Below are positions 1 to 9,390 of a DNA stretch of 19,675 nt, one piece after another. Below the pieces are notes generated by a model, which saw nothing but the letters and a program-made list of their open reading frames with translations, was not told the DNA's origin and made no database searches. A program made the translations under genes and the position numbers. This DNA is from Patescibacteria group bacterium UBA5532 (GTDB taxonomy: Bacteria > Patescibacteriota > Gracilibacteria > BD1-5 > UBA2023): the NCBI GenBank assembly GCA_002426885.1, contig DINU01000010.1, positions 1 through 19,675 on the forward strand, in the 5' to 3' direction. The stretch's first letter is position 1; every line of letters starts with the position of its first letter.

Positions 1-42
1 CCAAAAAATGTCTATTAAGCCTTTTTTTCTTTCTAGAGAGCA

Positions 43-485
43 TTATGTGATACGATCGAGATCCCCGTCGATAATAATCGGTTTCATATCCATGATCTCA
101 TCGATATAATGCATCCTCTCACTTCGCTCTGGGATGGGATTATAGAGGTATATCTTTTTTCCATGTCCATACGCGAATCCCATCTCCATGAGTGTACTTC
201 CACCGATATAGTTCGGGATTCCTTTTTTATCTCGATTCAGTACGAGAATCGCATCGGAATCTTTTATATAATTCCAATATCTTTGTATCATATCGACTGA
301 TTCTCTCTTTCTGATACTAATATCTCCACCTTTTTCTTTTAACTCCTGATACTCCTCGAATTTCAGTTTTTCATCGAGTATTTTCTGCGTCAGAAAAGGG
401 ATATTTACATGCCATCCGCTTACTTCAGCTCGATAATCTCGGGAGAAAAATCGACACTTGAGCAGATCGTGATCGTCATAGTCAT
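43..485 (-). pseudogene. Nucleoside 2-deoxyribosyltransferase-like protein, frameshifted
   Basis: The gene lies 10 nt downstream of the trpS stop. The ATG at 485 (or 479) opens a short frame reading MTMTITICSSVDFSPEIIEL, which runs into TAA at 420-422. The homologous protein continues one base out of phase, through VSGWHVNIPFL, then the conserved block DAILVLNRDKKGIPNYIGG, LMEMGFAYGHGKKIYLYNPI and IIIDGDLDRI, ending at TAA 43-45. The composite matches a small conserved family (about 150 residues) with a nucleoside deoxyribosyltransferase-like Rossmann fold. The span is 443 nt, one short of a multiple of three, so a single missing base near 420-430 explains the break. It could be a true pseudogene, a sequencing or assembly error, or a frameshift site; no slippery heptamer was recognised. 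A shorter protein from the internal ATG at 291 would lack the N-terminal strand. Confidence 0.7.
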
Positions 486-495
486 GAGAAAAATA

Positions 496-1470
496 TTATC
501 GTATACCCGTGAGCTCTCGCACGACTCGCATTTTTTCCTCGAGACGAGCATTCATAATCTCGGCTCATGCTCGAAGTTTTTCCTCGATATATTCTGGATT
601 CTGGAGAAATTTCTCGCGTCTTTCGCGATATGGCGCGGTATATCGCGTGAGAATATCGAGCAGATAGAGCTTCGCATGTCCATAGCCAAAGCCACTATTT
701 TCCTGGAGATATTTTCCACGAAGAATCTCCTCCTCCTCTTTCGTCCCGAATGCTTGCACGAGGGCGAAAATATTACACGTGTCGGGATCTTTTTTCTCAT
801 CGACTCCGCGAGAATCCGTGACGATCGACATGACACGTTTTTTCAGTAGGTTCTCATCATCAAAAATCCCGATAAAATTATCATAACTTTTGCTCATTTT
901 TCTTCCATCAATTCCGGGAAGTACGTCGAACTCATCTGAAGTAATGGCTTCCGGCTCCTTAAAGACTTCCTGTCCATACGTCTTATTAAAACTCCGTGCG
1001 ATATCGCGCGTCATCTCGAGATGTTGAAGCTGATCGCGTCCGACTGGAACGGCATCGATATCGTATCCGATGATGTCCGCCGCCATAAGTATCGGATAAT
1101 TAAACACTCCCATATTTATGTCTGCATTTTTCGCTTCCGCATCTTTAAAGCTGTGAGCCCGAAGCATCAGTGAATATGGCGTGACATTCGCGAGAGCCCA
1201 CATGAGCTTCGTAATATCACGGATATCTGACTGGCGAAAATAAATAATCGATTCATCTCCGAAAATAGAAAGATACTCGATCGCGACTTCGAGCGATTGC
1301 TCACGTAATTTCTCGCCATCTTTCACACTTGTCAGCGCGTGAAGATCTGCGATAAAAATCGCCGTATCATTTCCTGAGAGGATTTTTTTCAGGGGAAGGA
1401 GAGCTCCGACGAGATTCCCGAGATGCATCGATACACCCGTCGGCTTCACGCCGGTGAGTATTTTTTTCAT
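496..1470 (-). CDS. trpS: Tryptophanyl-tRNA synthetase
   Basis: Class I aminoacyl-tRNA synthetase that charges tRNA-Trp. The protein is 324 residues, the normal family length, once the TGA at 562-564 is read as glycine. Under the standard code it would stop after EEKLRA, but the continuation GAEIMNARLEEKMRVV is the expected C-terminal helix of TrpRS and ends at TAA. The N-terminus has TGVKPTGVSMHLGNLVGAL, holding the HIGH-equivalent HLGN. The KMSKS loop is GRKMSKSYDNF. Tryptophan-pocket landmarks such as MAADIIGYDIDAVPVGRDQ are present. No strong SD sits at normal spacing before the ATG; a promoter is visible just upstream, giving a very short leader. The frameshifted deoxyribosyltransferase-like gene follows and is probably cotranscribed. 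Only one of its glycines uses TGA. Confidence 0.97.
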
Positions 1471-1493
1471 AATAGAAGAAATTATTCGCCTCC

Positions 1494-1521
1494 AGTATAG
1501 AAAAAAGAGAGAAAAAGTCGA
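1494..1521 (-). promoter_or_regulatory. Candidate sigma70-type promoter for trpS
   Basis: On the minus strand a TCGACT -35-like box (1516-1521) is separated by 16 nt from a TATACT -10 box (1494-1499). The -10 ends 23 nt before the trpS ATG, so the 5' leader would be only about 15 nt. Inferred from consensus alone. Confidence 0.45.
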
Positions 1522-1839
1522 GCGTTTTTATGATGACACGCATTCCTTCCTGTTCAGGAAGAGCGTATTTCTTGACGTGTGTTCTTGTTCCTAGAAATTT
1601 GAGTTTTTCGCTTGTTTACGGGTATGGATTTTTGCATTCAAGAGAAAATAATCAGAGTTTACTTGGTTTTCTTTTTTGAAAATTTGAGCTTGAGATTCGT
1701 TCTTTTGCATGGATTCCTGCTCGTGCAAGATCATAAAGAAGCCTGTTGGTTATTTTTACACCAACTTCTTTATTTTCGTTCTACGTGATACGCGACTCGG
1801 ATTGCTTGCTTTTCCACTTCTTTTTCATATGCTTCTTCC
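1522..1839. other. Intergenic region between divergent trpS and the CBS gene, with two hairpins
   Basis: No convincing gene lies here. It holds a perfect short palindrome CTTCCTG-tt-CAGGAAG (1546-1561). It also holds a long hairpin at 1733-1773: outer stem ATAAAGAAG/CTTCTTTAT, inner stem TTGGT/ACCAA, then TTTCG. The second could be an attenuator or terminator in the leader of the downstream plus-strand gene. A 70-residue open frame starting at 1709 has no recognisable features and is not called. Confidence 0.5.
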
Positions 1840-2574
1840 ATGCAAACATGAAATACGACTCTGCGTTTTAATACGCTTTTCAATGAACTTCATCGGCTTA
1901 TTACCGAGTGTCTGGACGTGAGTGAAAAACGGGATTTTTCCTACTGTCTCTCGGATATTCGTGAGCGGAGTGCGGATTCTCCGTTTTTTGCGCAGATCGA
2001 GAATCGATATGGTGCGGATTTACGTACGATTAACTCGATCCGAAATATTCTCATTCATCGGAATGACTGGATTGCCATCCCAGAGCCGACTCTGAAGCGA
2101 CTCGAAGAGATTCGAGAGGCGATCGCGACGATCGAGAAGAATTTTCATACCCAGGCGATCGATATCTTCGGAAAGCGGGTTTTTACCTGACGTGATACTG
2201 ATATTCTCTCGCGCATTCTCGATATTATGATGTCGCGCAATTTCTCGCATATTCCGGTCTATACTGAAGAGGGTGCATTTCGTGGAGTTTTCTCGCTGAA
2301 GTCGCTTGCGCTCTGGCTGAAGAAAAATCCCGATGCGCCCTCGACAGAAGTTCCACTCCGAGATATCGCGATCGACACCAAGAATTCTGAGTATCTCTTC
2401 GTGCGGAATGATACACTTGTCAGCTCGATCGATGCGTATTTTCATGAATTTACGGAAAAACGGAAAAAGCTCGGTGCGATTTTCCTCACGCCTTCCTGAG
2501 AACCGAGCGATCAAATCGATGGGATTATTACCGCATGGGATCTTCCGAAGATTTATGAAAATTCTGGGGCATAA
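1840..2574 (+). CDS. CBS-domain protein with HEPN-like N-terminal domain
   Basis: The 244-residue protein is readable only with TGA as Gly (one TGA near the start and others at 2188 and 2497), ending at TAA 2572. The ATG at 1840 was preferred over the GTG at 1918 because the extra N-terminus (FNTLFNELHRLITECLDV) completes a helical domain that continues to NSIRNILIHRND. That helical domain (about residues 1-110) contains R68-x4-H73, the arrangement seen in HEPN domains and in a family of CBS proteins with a conserved RN-x-x-x-H helix. Two CBS motifs follow: FSHIPVYTEEGAFRGVFS and, at the C-terminus, DGIITAWDLPKIYE. CBS pairs usually bind adenine nucleotides. The role is unknown, possibly nucleotide-responsive regulation. 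Whether the R-x4-H is a nuclease site or only a structural similarity cannot be told. Confidence 0.8.
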
Positions 2575-2634
2575 ATATGCTTGTTTTTCCTAGAAAATAT
2601 CCATAATATTCCTGATTCTTTTTTTTTCTTTCAT

Positions 2635-4476
2635 ATGACACCCCTTCCTTCATCTCGTTTCGAGAAGATTTTCTCTTCCCTTGCGAAGCGTTTTCCACTT
2701 CCGACACTTCTCGCACTTCTCATCGCTGGGATCGGATTTTACATGGTATATACAGAGCGTGAAGATATATATCTGGTGCAGATTATCCTCTCGTCACTTG
2801 TCACGTTTCTCCTTTCTGTGGGGATTACTCTCGTGACTGAATGAGAAAAAAACACGAAGATGCATTTTCTCTATCAGATTATTGCCATAGTCTATGGGGT
2901 ATGTTTTTACTTTTTTTATAAAGTTTCAGATTCATGGCCTCTTGATGCGATAATCGTTTTTTTACTCCATTGAGTCGGGTTTTTTACACTTCTTTTTTCT
3001 GCTCCCTTTCTCCGTGATATTCTTTCTCAGAAGCAGAAAGAAGAGGAATATTCGAATTATTTCGTACGTGTTGCCTGGAATTTTACCATGTCTGCTATCG
3101 TCTGATGCTCTACTCTTCTTCTCGGATTTATCGCACTTGGATCGATCGATGCGCTTTTTGATCTGAACTCCGTTCCATTCAGTAAGCTCTATGGATACTG
3201 GCTTGTGATCGCGGGAGCGCTGGTCACACCACTATATTTCCTAGTAGAATTCCCACGAAGAAGCGAGATTATAAAGAATGTATATGAGACGAATGTGTAT
3301 TTCTCCTTCCTGGTTCGATATATCGCGATTCCATTTATTTTCGTCTATTTTGTCATTCTCTACGCGTATTCTGTGAAAGTTCTTCTGAACTTTTCTGTCT
3401 GGCCAAATGGAGAAATCTCATGGATGGTTATCGGATTCTCGATCTTCGGATATCTGGCATATGTATTTTCACGGGCGTATGAGAGTGGTTATTCCACCGT
3501 GTGAATGTTCCGGAAATATTTCCCGATCTTCGTCCTTCCTCAGCTCGCGATGCTCGCATATGCGATCGGCATTCGCATCTGACAGTACGATCTCACAGTA
3601 AATCGCTATCTTGTCGTGCTTTTCTGAGTTTGGCTTCTCATCATTTCGCTCTATTTCATCGTATCGAAGCGACGTTCGCTCGCGATTATCCCGACGACAC
3701 TCACGATTATTACACTGCTTTTTTCTATAGGACCATGGTCTATCACAGCACTTCCTCTCGATCGCCAGTATACACGACTGATGGAGAACTTTGAACGAGC
3801 CGGTATGGTACAGGGTGAGATGATCGTCCCTGCAAGTACTGGATCACTTGATGCCAATATTTCGTCTGAGATATATTCGGGTATAGAGTACGTCTGTAGC
3901 TATGAGCAATGTGAGAAAATCATCGCACTTTTCCCAGATCAGGTAGAAGCACTTCGTACACAGGGTGAAGAAGATTTTAATGATCTCAAAAATGATACTT
4001 TCCGCGCAGAAAGAACCTATGACTGACCAAGTCAGTGGGAGATCGTCAATGCGGTCACGAATTACATCAGAATCTCATATAATCGATTTCCTCAATACAT
4101 AGTTTTTAGTACGTATACCTCCTCCACTCCTATCGATGTGACTGGGTATGAGACACTCCTCTCTCTCTATGGAGAAGATCAAGGGGGCGAGTATGAGAGT
4201 TACGTAATCGTCGATACGACTAGGAATTCTTTTGTACTGAAGCAAGCAGGAGAGATATATGGACCATATTCTCTTGCTGATTTTTATCAGCAACTTCTCG
4301 AGAAATATCCGAATGGAGATGGAGATATTGATGAATCAGATCTTTCCTATGAGATGGAAACGCCAGAATTTTATATCAAATTTCTATTTAGGACATATAC
4401 CGCACCAGACGGGTATTCGGATGATGTGGTGGGTGGTGGCTGGGTTGATGGATTTGCACTGATCCGCATGAAGTAA
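2635..4476 (+). CDS. Multi-pass membrane protein, DUF4153-like
   Basis: The 613-residue protein is reconstructed across seven in-frame TGA codons (about 2842, 2968, 3100, 3502, 3580, 3625 and 4024). The start is ATG 2635, giving MTPLPSSRFEKIFSSLAKRF; an upstream TTG in frame is less likely. Many hydrophobic helices fill about residues 20-380, including LLALLIAGIGFYMVYT, FIFVYFVILYAYSVKVLL and YLVVLFGVWLLIISLYFIVS. The block GPWSITALPLDRQYTRL, followed by a soluble C-terminal half (about residues 385-613), resembles the DUF4153 family of uncharacterised bacterial membrane proteins. The C-terminus ends in GGWVDGFALIRMK. It is preceded by 60 nt with no clear signal and followed by a strong terminator, so it may be the last gene of a unit with the CBS gene. 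Function unknown. Confidence 0.8.
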
Positions 4477-4490
4477 TCACATATTTTCTG

Positions 4491-4527
4491 ATCTCCGTGA
4501 AGAAATGACTTCTTTCCGGAGATTTTT
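4491..4527 (+). terminator. Rho-independent terminator after the DUF4153-like gene
   Basis: Outer stem ATCTCCG/CGGAGAT (4491-4497 and 4517-4523), inner stem GAAGAA/TTCTTT, loop ATGAC, and TTTT immediately after. It begins 14 nt past the stop codon. Confidence 0.85.
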
Positions 4528-4583
4528 CTATTCTTTCCAGATTCTTACCTAGATAGCGTATTCTGTATGAAATAATTCCACGT

Positions 4584-5663
4584 ATGCAAAACATAGCAGT
4601 CCTCATCCCAACCCTAAATCCAGATGAAAAAATTCTCACACTCGTGCGTGAGCTAAAAGATACTGACATGAATACGATCTATATCGTCGATGATGGATCT
4701 GATCCTGATCGACATGCGATATTTTCTGAGCTCCAGACTCTTGGTACTACGATACTTCGACAGCCCATGAATATGGGAAAATGAGAAGCGCTCAAGATGG
4801 GAATCAGAGAGATTTCACATAACCCAGACATTGTCGGTATCGTCACAGCTGATGGCGATGGTCAGCATCGTCCACATGATATTCGTCGTGTCGCCGAGAA
4901 AATGCTTCAGACAGATGAAGTCGTGCTCGGGACGCGACGTTTTGATAATGCGAATATGCCCCTGAAGAGTCGGATCGGCAATACTTTTTCCTCTCTGTAT
5001 TTCCGACTGAATACTGGCAAAAAACTCGGCGATACACAGACAGGACTCAGAGCAATTCCGAGAAAATATTTCCTTTTTTCTCTGGATGTCCCAGGGAGTC
5101 GATATGAATATGAGATGCGATTTCTCGAAGAAATGCACCACCAGTGACTTTACTATACGACTGTCGATATCGAGACGGTGTATGATGCGAACTGGACGAC
5201 GCATTTTCGTCCGCTCCACGACTCGTACAGTATCTATAAATGATTCCTTCGGAATATTATTTCTTCACTTTCTTCGTGCGTGCTCGATGTCGCACTCTTC
5301 ATGCTTCTCGTGAATCTGAATTTCTTCGGAGGAAGTGTGATACTTGCGACGATCGTCGCACGCCTCATCTCTGGGGCATATAATTTTACCCTGAATAAAG
5401 TCTGGACATTCGAGAAAAAAGACTCGCATAATACCACTATCGAGTCACGCAGATATCTTATCCTCTTCAGTGTTCAGATGTTTGTCAGTGGCATATTGAC
5501 CGAGTTTCTCGAGTCACTCCTCGGATCTGGACATTTCTGACTCCTGATCATCAAGATATTCGTCGACTTCCTCTTATTTATAACCAACTTTATCGTCCAG
5601 AAAAACTGGGTCTTTTATCAAAAACATTATTCACTTTCTTCCTATGAAAACTCTCAAGCATAA
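4584..5663 (+). CDS. GT2 glycosyltransferase fused to GtrA-like membrane domain
   Basis: The 359-residue protein is read through several TGA codons to TAA 5661. The N-terminal half (about residues 1-210) is a family 2 glycosyltransferase of the dolichyl-phosphate-mannose/glucose synthase type: AVLIPTLNPDEKI, IVDDGSDP, the nucleotide-sugar and metal motif VTADGDGQHRP, and TQTGLRAIPRKYF. The C-terminal half (about 220-350) has four membrane helices typical of GtrA, including LISGAYNFTLNKVWTFEKK and NFIVQKNWVFYQ. GT2-GtrA fusions are known. They are thought to make a polyprenyl-phosphate-linked sugar and move it across the membrane for surface glycan or protein glycosylation. The TGA at 4782 lies in NMGKGEALKMGI, where a Gly is expected in this family. 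The gene overlaps the next by 20 nt, so the two are cotranscribed. Confidence 0.93.
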
Positions 5664-6585
5664 GTACATTTTCGCAATTTTTTACACGCTTTTTCTGATC
5701 AGCCTCACGACATGGTTCTTGCTCAAGACTTTTTTCATCACTGAGCGATACCAAGTCATCGAGTCGACTTCTTCCTCTGTGAGTGCAGTCACCACTTCCT
5801 CTGTGAGTTCATGATCGGACTCCGCATCGTCTGAGAACACGGTGCTCGTCTCGACAGATACGATGTACGAGGATGAAAATATAAAAATCCAGATTAACAC
5901 TGTGCGTGAGTATGACACGACGATCTACATTGCGGATGTCGAAGTGAAAAGTGTCGAGTATCTCCAGAGTGCGTTCGCAGAGAATAGCTACGGGCGGAAT
6001 ATCAGAGAGACGACTTCTACGATCGCAGAAAATAATGGTGCGATTCTCGCAATAAATGGAGATTATTATGGATTCCGTAATAATGGCTTCGTAATCAGAA
6101 ATGGAGTCCTCTATCGAGATACTGCACAATCTTCGACCACACAAGATCTCGTTATATATAATGATGGCCGATTCGAAGTTATCGATGAAGCAGATTCAGA
6201 TGCGCAGACACTCCTCGATAATTGAGCATGGCAGATATATTCTTTCGGTCCTGGACTGATCCAGGATGGAGAGGTCATCGTCGATACGAACTCAGAAATC
6301 TCATGAAAATCGATGAATAGCAATCCGCGAACGGCTATCGGTATGATCGAGCCACTCCACTATGTATTCGTCGTATCGGATGGGCGGACGACTGAAAGTG
6401 CTGGACTCTCGCTCTATGAGCTTGCAAGTGTCATGCAGGAGTACGGATGTACCGTCGCGTATAATCTCGACGGGGGATGATCTTCTACGATGGTGTTTCA
6501 GTGAGAGGTCGTGAATAATCCGACGACAAATGGAAATACCATCAGTGAAAGAGAAGTCAGTGATATTATTTATATTGGTTCATAA
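5644..6585 (+). CDS. Membrane-anchored phosphodiester glycosidase (NAGPA-like)
   Basis: The 313-residue protein has one N-terminal membrane segment (FAIFYTLFLISLTTWFLLKTFF) and a Ser/Thr-rich linker containing two copies of TSSSVS/TSSVS (about residues 40-60). The rest is an exported phosphodiester glycosidase (NAGPA/DUF2233) domain. Family landmarks are ILAINGDYYGFRNNGFVIRN, SFGPGLIQDGE, NPRTAIGMIE and VAYNLDGGGSSTMVFQG. The third Gly of LDGGGSS is encoded by TGA at 6478, strong evidence that UGA means glycine. The family cleaves sugar-1-phosphodiester links in envelope or capsule polymers. The overlap with the GT2-GtrA gene suggests a shared role in surface glycan metabolism. The start is ATG 5644, inside the end of the preceding gene. 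Confidence 0.9.
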
Positions 6586-6595
6586 CTTTTTCTCT

Positions 6596-6982
6596 ATGTA
6601 TCCACATAAAAACTTCAGAAAAACACTTTTTACATATGCATTTGCAATGTTTTTCTGCATCCTTTTTAACTACGTCTATTCGTATTTCTGACATGGTGTC
6701 ATCTCTGAGAATATGCGATTTGCCTTTCTCTATCCATTGATACTTGGAGTTGGTGCTTTCAGCCTTCTTGCTTTCTTCGAAATATGATATGAGCGAATCT
6801 CCTATAATCTCTATAATGCATGAATCGTGACAATTACCATCGGGAGTATCTACCAGGGTGTGATAGATATTTCCTGAGCGGATACGACATATTCGCTCTA
6901 TTATCGCATTATCTGAGTGATTTTCATTCTTTTTGCTCTTTTCTTCTTCGCGAGATATAGACTTTGCGAGAAAAAAGCATAA
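6596..6982 (+). CDS. Small four-helix integral membrane protein
   Basis: The 128-residue protein is visible only with TGA as Gly (five TGAs), so conventional gene finding misses it. It starts at ATG 6596, 10 nt after the previous stop, and ends at TAA 6980. Four hydrophobic segments can be seen: LFTYAFAMFFCILFNYVYSY, FAFLYPLILGVGAFSLLAFF, IVTITIGSIYQGVIDI and IIGVIFILFALFFFARYRL, with a basic/acidic tail CEKKA. It matches no family I recognise. Its position between a phosphodiester glycosidase and an MFS transporter in a tightly packed plus-strand group suggests an envelope role, by context only. Confidence 0.8.
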
Positions 6983-7023
6983 TATCCCTCCATTCTGATT
7001 CTCCTGAATTCTTTCGAAAAAAT

Positions 7024-8202
7024 ATGGACTGGAGTTTTTTCTTATCGTATCGCTCAAATCTCTGGAAATACTTCCTCTTTCTTTTTACGTCGCGACGGAA
7101 TTTTATCCCGATTCTCTCGATCTACTATATGACACTTCCGCATGCACATGCTTCGGAAGTCGGGATTTACACCGGGATTGGATTTCTCACTTCTTTTCTC
7201 CTTCAGATTCCATCAGGCATGCTTGCGGATCGTATTGGTGAAAAAAATACACTCATCATCGCAAAGACTTTTCTTCTGTTTTCGAGTGTGTGTTTTGCCT
7301 TTGGCGTAGACTTTCTTGCATTTGTTTTGGGATCGATTTTTCTCTCTGTCGGGACGGCATTTTATACTGGGGCGAGTTCTTCTTTTCTGAAGGCGACACT
7401 CGAGAAGCTGGGTCGTGGTAATGAGTATCGCTTTATTTCTTCGAAAATCCACGGAAATGTGTCGCTTTTTTCGGTTCTTTTTATCGTCGGACTTCCATTC
7501 CTCACGGATATTGATATGCGACTTCCGATTTTTGTGGGACTTTTCCTTGATATTATCGGACTTATTGTCGCATGCATTCTGATCCCTGTTCATGGAAAAT
7601 CTGAGAAATCTGAGAGAAAAACACTTCGTCTCTTGCTGCGTGAAGTTTTTGAGACGAGATTTTTCTCATATGCATTTTTCGCAGGGACAATCGTGGGATT
7701 TCTTATGGCGGATAGCGTCTATCGTTCCTTGTACTTGACAGAGCTCTGATATCCGATTATCTATATTGGCTTCGTTATGGGGATGTCTCGGGTCGTCTGG
7801 TGGGTGGTTGGAAATTCTGTTCATAGAATCGAGCGATATTTTTCTCTTCGAAATCTTCTTCTTTTTGATACCCTTCTTTTTTCTTTTTACTATATTTTTG
7901 CGGCATTTGTGACAAATCCTTGGATTCTCGGAATATGTATCTCACTTGTGGTTTGATGGCTCTGGGGAAGAAGCGAAATCTATACCGATCTTCTGATCGA
8001 TCGGATTTCTGATAAAAAATATCGTGCAACACTCCTTTCTGTTCGGTCTCAGATCGAGAATATAATCCAAGTTATTATTTCTTTTTCGATCGCAGGAGTA
8101 ATGGCGATCTCATATTCGCTCGGATTTTTTGTTCTCGGAGTGGCTTTATTTTTTGTTCTCGGAAGTACGTATTTCTTTTTCCTGCGGAAAGATTTTCTAT
8201 AA
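7024..8202 (+). CDS. Major facilitator superfamily transporter
   Basis: The 392-residue protein has about 12 predicted membrane helices. The MFS loop 2-3 signature is GMLADRIGEKNTLIIAKTF (G-x-x-x-D-R-x-G-x-[RK] type), after YTGIGFLTSFLLQIPS. TGA codons at 7747 and 7954 are read as Gly; the second lies in LVVGWLWGRSEIYTDLL. The start is taken at ATG 7024 (MDWSFFLSYRSNLWKYF); an in-frame TTG at 6964 overlaps the preceding gene and is less likely. The substrate cannot be inferred. The protein belongs to the DHA/drug-efflux-like part of the superfamily only by general appearance. It is the last gene of the group that begins with GT2-GtrA; no terminator is evident before the pirin gene 58 nt on. 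Confidence 0.9.
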
Positions 8203-8245
8203 ATTCCTTAAAAAAATCGTATACTTATACTGCGATGTACTTCTT

Positions 8246-8251
8246 TATAAT
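8246..8251 (+). promoter_or_regulatory. Candidate -10 box of the pirin gene
   Basis: A perfect TATAAT ends 9 nt before the pirin ATG at 8261. No good -35 box was found. The spacing would put transcription start at or within a few bases of the ATG, giving a leaderless mRNA. Confidence 0.45.
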
Positions 8252-8260
8252 TTTTCTCTT

Positions 8261-9145
8261 ATGCAAAAAACTATTACCCACATCGAGCATCCAGATCAAA
8301 AACACTGGGTGTGAGATGGATTTCATGTCTCACAGTATATACCATGATATGGCCGAGCGATGTCAAATGACACAAGCCCATTTCTTATGCTCGACTACAA
8401 TGCGCCGATGGAAGTAGAACCACAAAAAGATGGACATAGACCTGGTGTCGGATTTCATCCACATCGGGGATTCGAGACGGTGACACTCGTATATCAGGGA
8501 GCAGTCGAGCATCAGGATACTGCGGGATGAGGTGGCATTATCGGATATGATGAAGTGCAGTGGATGACGGCTGGATCTGGACTTCTGCATAATGAATTTT
8601 TTACGCACGAGCTTTCTCGTATGGGTGGATCGGTGCATTTTATCCAGCTCTGGGTGAATCTCCCGAAAAAACATAAAATGATTCTACCACGGTATCAGGC
8701 AATAACTCGGGAGAGTATACCAGTAAAAACTATTTCATGAGGATATGTACGTGTTATCGCATGAGAATTCGATGGTGTTCATGGTGTAGCAGAGACATTT
8801 TCTCCAGTAGAACTCTACGATATCCGCCTCGAACAGTCGACCACTCTTGATCTTGACTTCCGAGAAGATGATAACGCGATGATCCTGATCCTACAGGGAA
8901 GCGTGATGGTCGCAGGGGAGGGATATAGCACGGGGGACATGCTCTATTTCTCACGTGCTTGAGCTCAGATTCATCTCGAGGCTGATGCTGATACGATGCT
9001 TCTCGTGATGGCATGAACTCCACTCGATGAGCCAGTCGTAAATTATGGACCATTTGTTATGAATACGCAGAGTGAGATTATGCAGGCATTTACCGATCTG
9101 AATGCCGGAAAGATGGGGCGTGTAAAAGATGAATTCTGATTTTAG
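8261..9145 (+). CDS. Pirin family protein
   Basis: The 294-residue bicupin protein is of normal pirin length and is read across several TGA codons to TAG 9143. The N-terminal cupin carries the metal site: GFHPHRGFETVTLVYQG holds H66 and H68, and AGSGLLHNEFF holds H110 and E112, matching the His-His-His-Glu iron ligands of pirin. QWMTAGSG and HFIQLWVNLP are family landmarks. TGAs encode Gly in VEHQDTAGGGGIIGY and elsewhere. Pirins include quercetin 2,3-dioxygenase-like enzymes and redox-linked regulators; the specific role is unknown. The gene sits alone between the MFS gene and the ileS leader, and probably has its own promoter. The last codons read DEFGF before TAG, so the TGA at 9137 is not the stop. 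Confidence 0.95.
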
Positions 9146-9156
9146 TCGGAATATTT

Positions 9157-9361
9157 GCTTTTTCTAGAGTTATCGGTATATTTTCACTAGAAAAAGCGTC
9201 TGAGCGGTCATCGCCCGCGAGCTTGTGGAAGAAAGGCAATCGCCGACTAGAACCACTCGGAGTCCCATCTCCGTCATCAAAATACAATCAAGTATCTGCT
9301 TTCGGTGGTACCTCTCTCACTCATGAGAGCCAGAAGCACACAGTTTATTTGTGTGCTTTTT
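9157..9361 (+). promoter_or_regulatory. T-box riboswitch leader of ileS
   Basis: T-box RNAs sense uncharged tRNA and control synthetase expression by attenuation. The core motif GGTGGTACC lies at 9304-9312. Around it an antiterminator folds: CTTTCGG (9299-9305) with CCAGAAG (9330-9336), a seven-base bulge TGGTACC, and an upper stem CTCTCA/TGAGAG (9314-9319 and 9324-9329). The UGGU of the bulge would pair with a tRNA 3' end ACCA, as expected for tRNA-Ile with discriminator A. A terminator follows and shares AAG with the antiterminator's 3' strand. Upstream stems come in plausible order: an 11-bp perfect stem GCTTTTTCTAG/CTAGAAAAAGC (9157-9197), GCGG/CCGC (9204-9218), GTGG/CCAC enclosing GGC/GCC (9225-9256), and CGGAG/CTCCG (9258-9273). 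The specifier is uncertain: isoleucine AUC triplets occur in the first loop (9172-9174) and second loop (9210-9212). Confidence 0.85.
9334..9361 (+). terminator. T-box attenuator terminator
   Basis: Stem AAGCACACA (9334-9342) with TGTGTGCTT (9350-9358), a seven-base loop, and a run of five T. It overlaps the 3' strand of the antiterminator by AAG, so the two structures exclude each other. It lies 29 nt before the ileS ATG. Confidence 0.85.
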
Positions 9362-9390
9362 ATGTATAATCTTTTTTCTTAATCTCTCTT

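Noticed and set aside
1709..1921. A 70-codon plus-strand open frame before the CBS gene
   Set aside because: It has no family features, its ATG sits beside a strong hairpin, and it overlaps the better-supported CBS gene in another frame.
9365..9370. TATAAT between the T-box terminator and the ileS ATG, read as a promoter
   Set aside because: It has no -35 box and would bypass the T-box. AT-rich spacers yield such matches by chance; a secondary promoter cannot be fully excluded.
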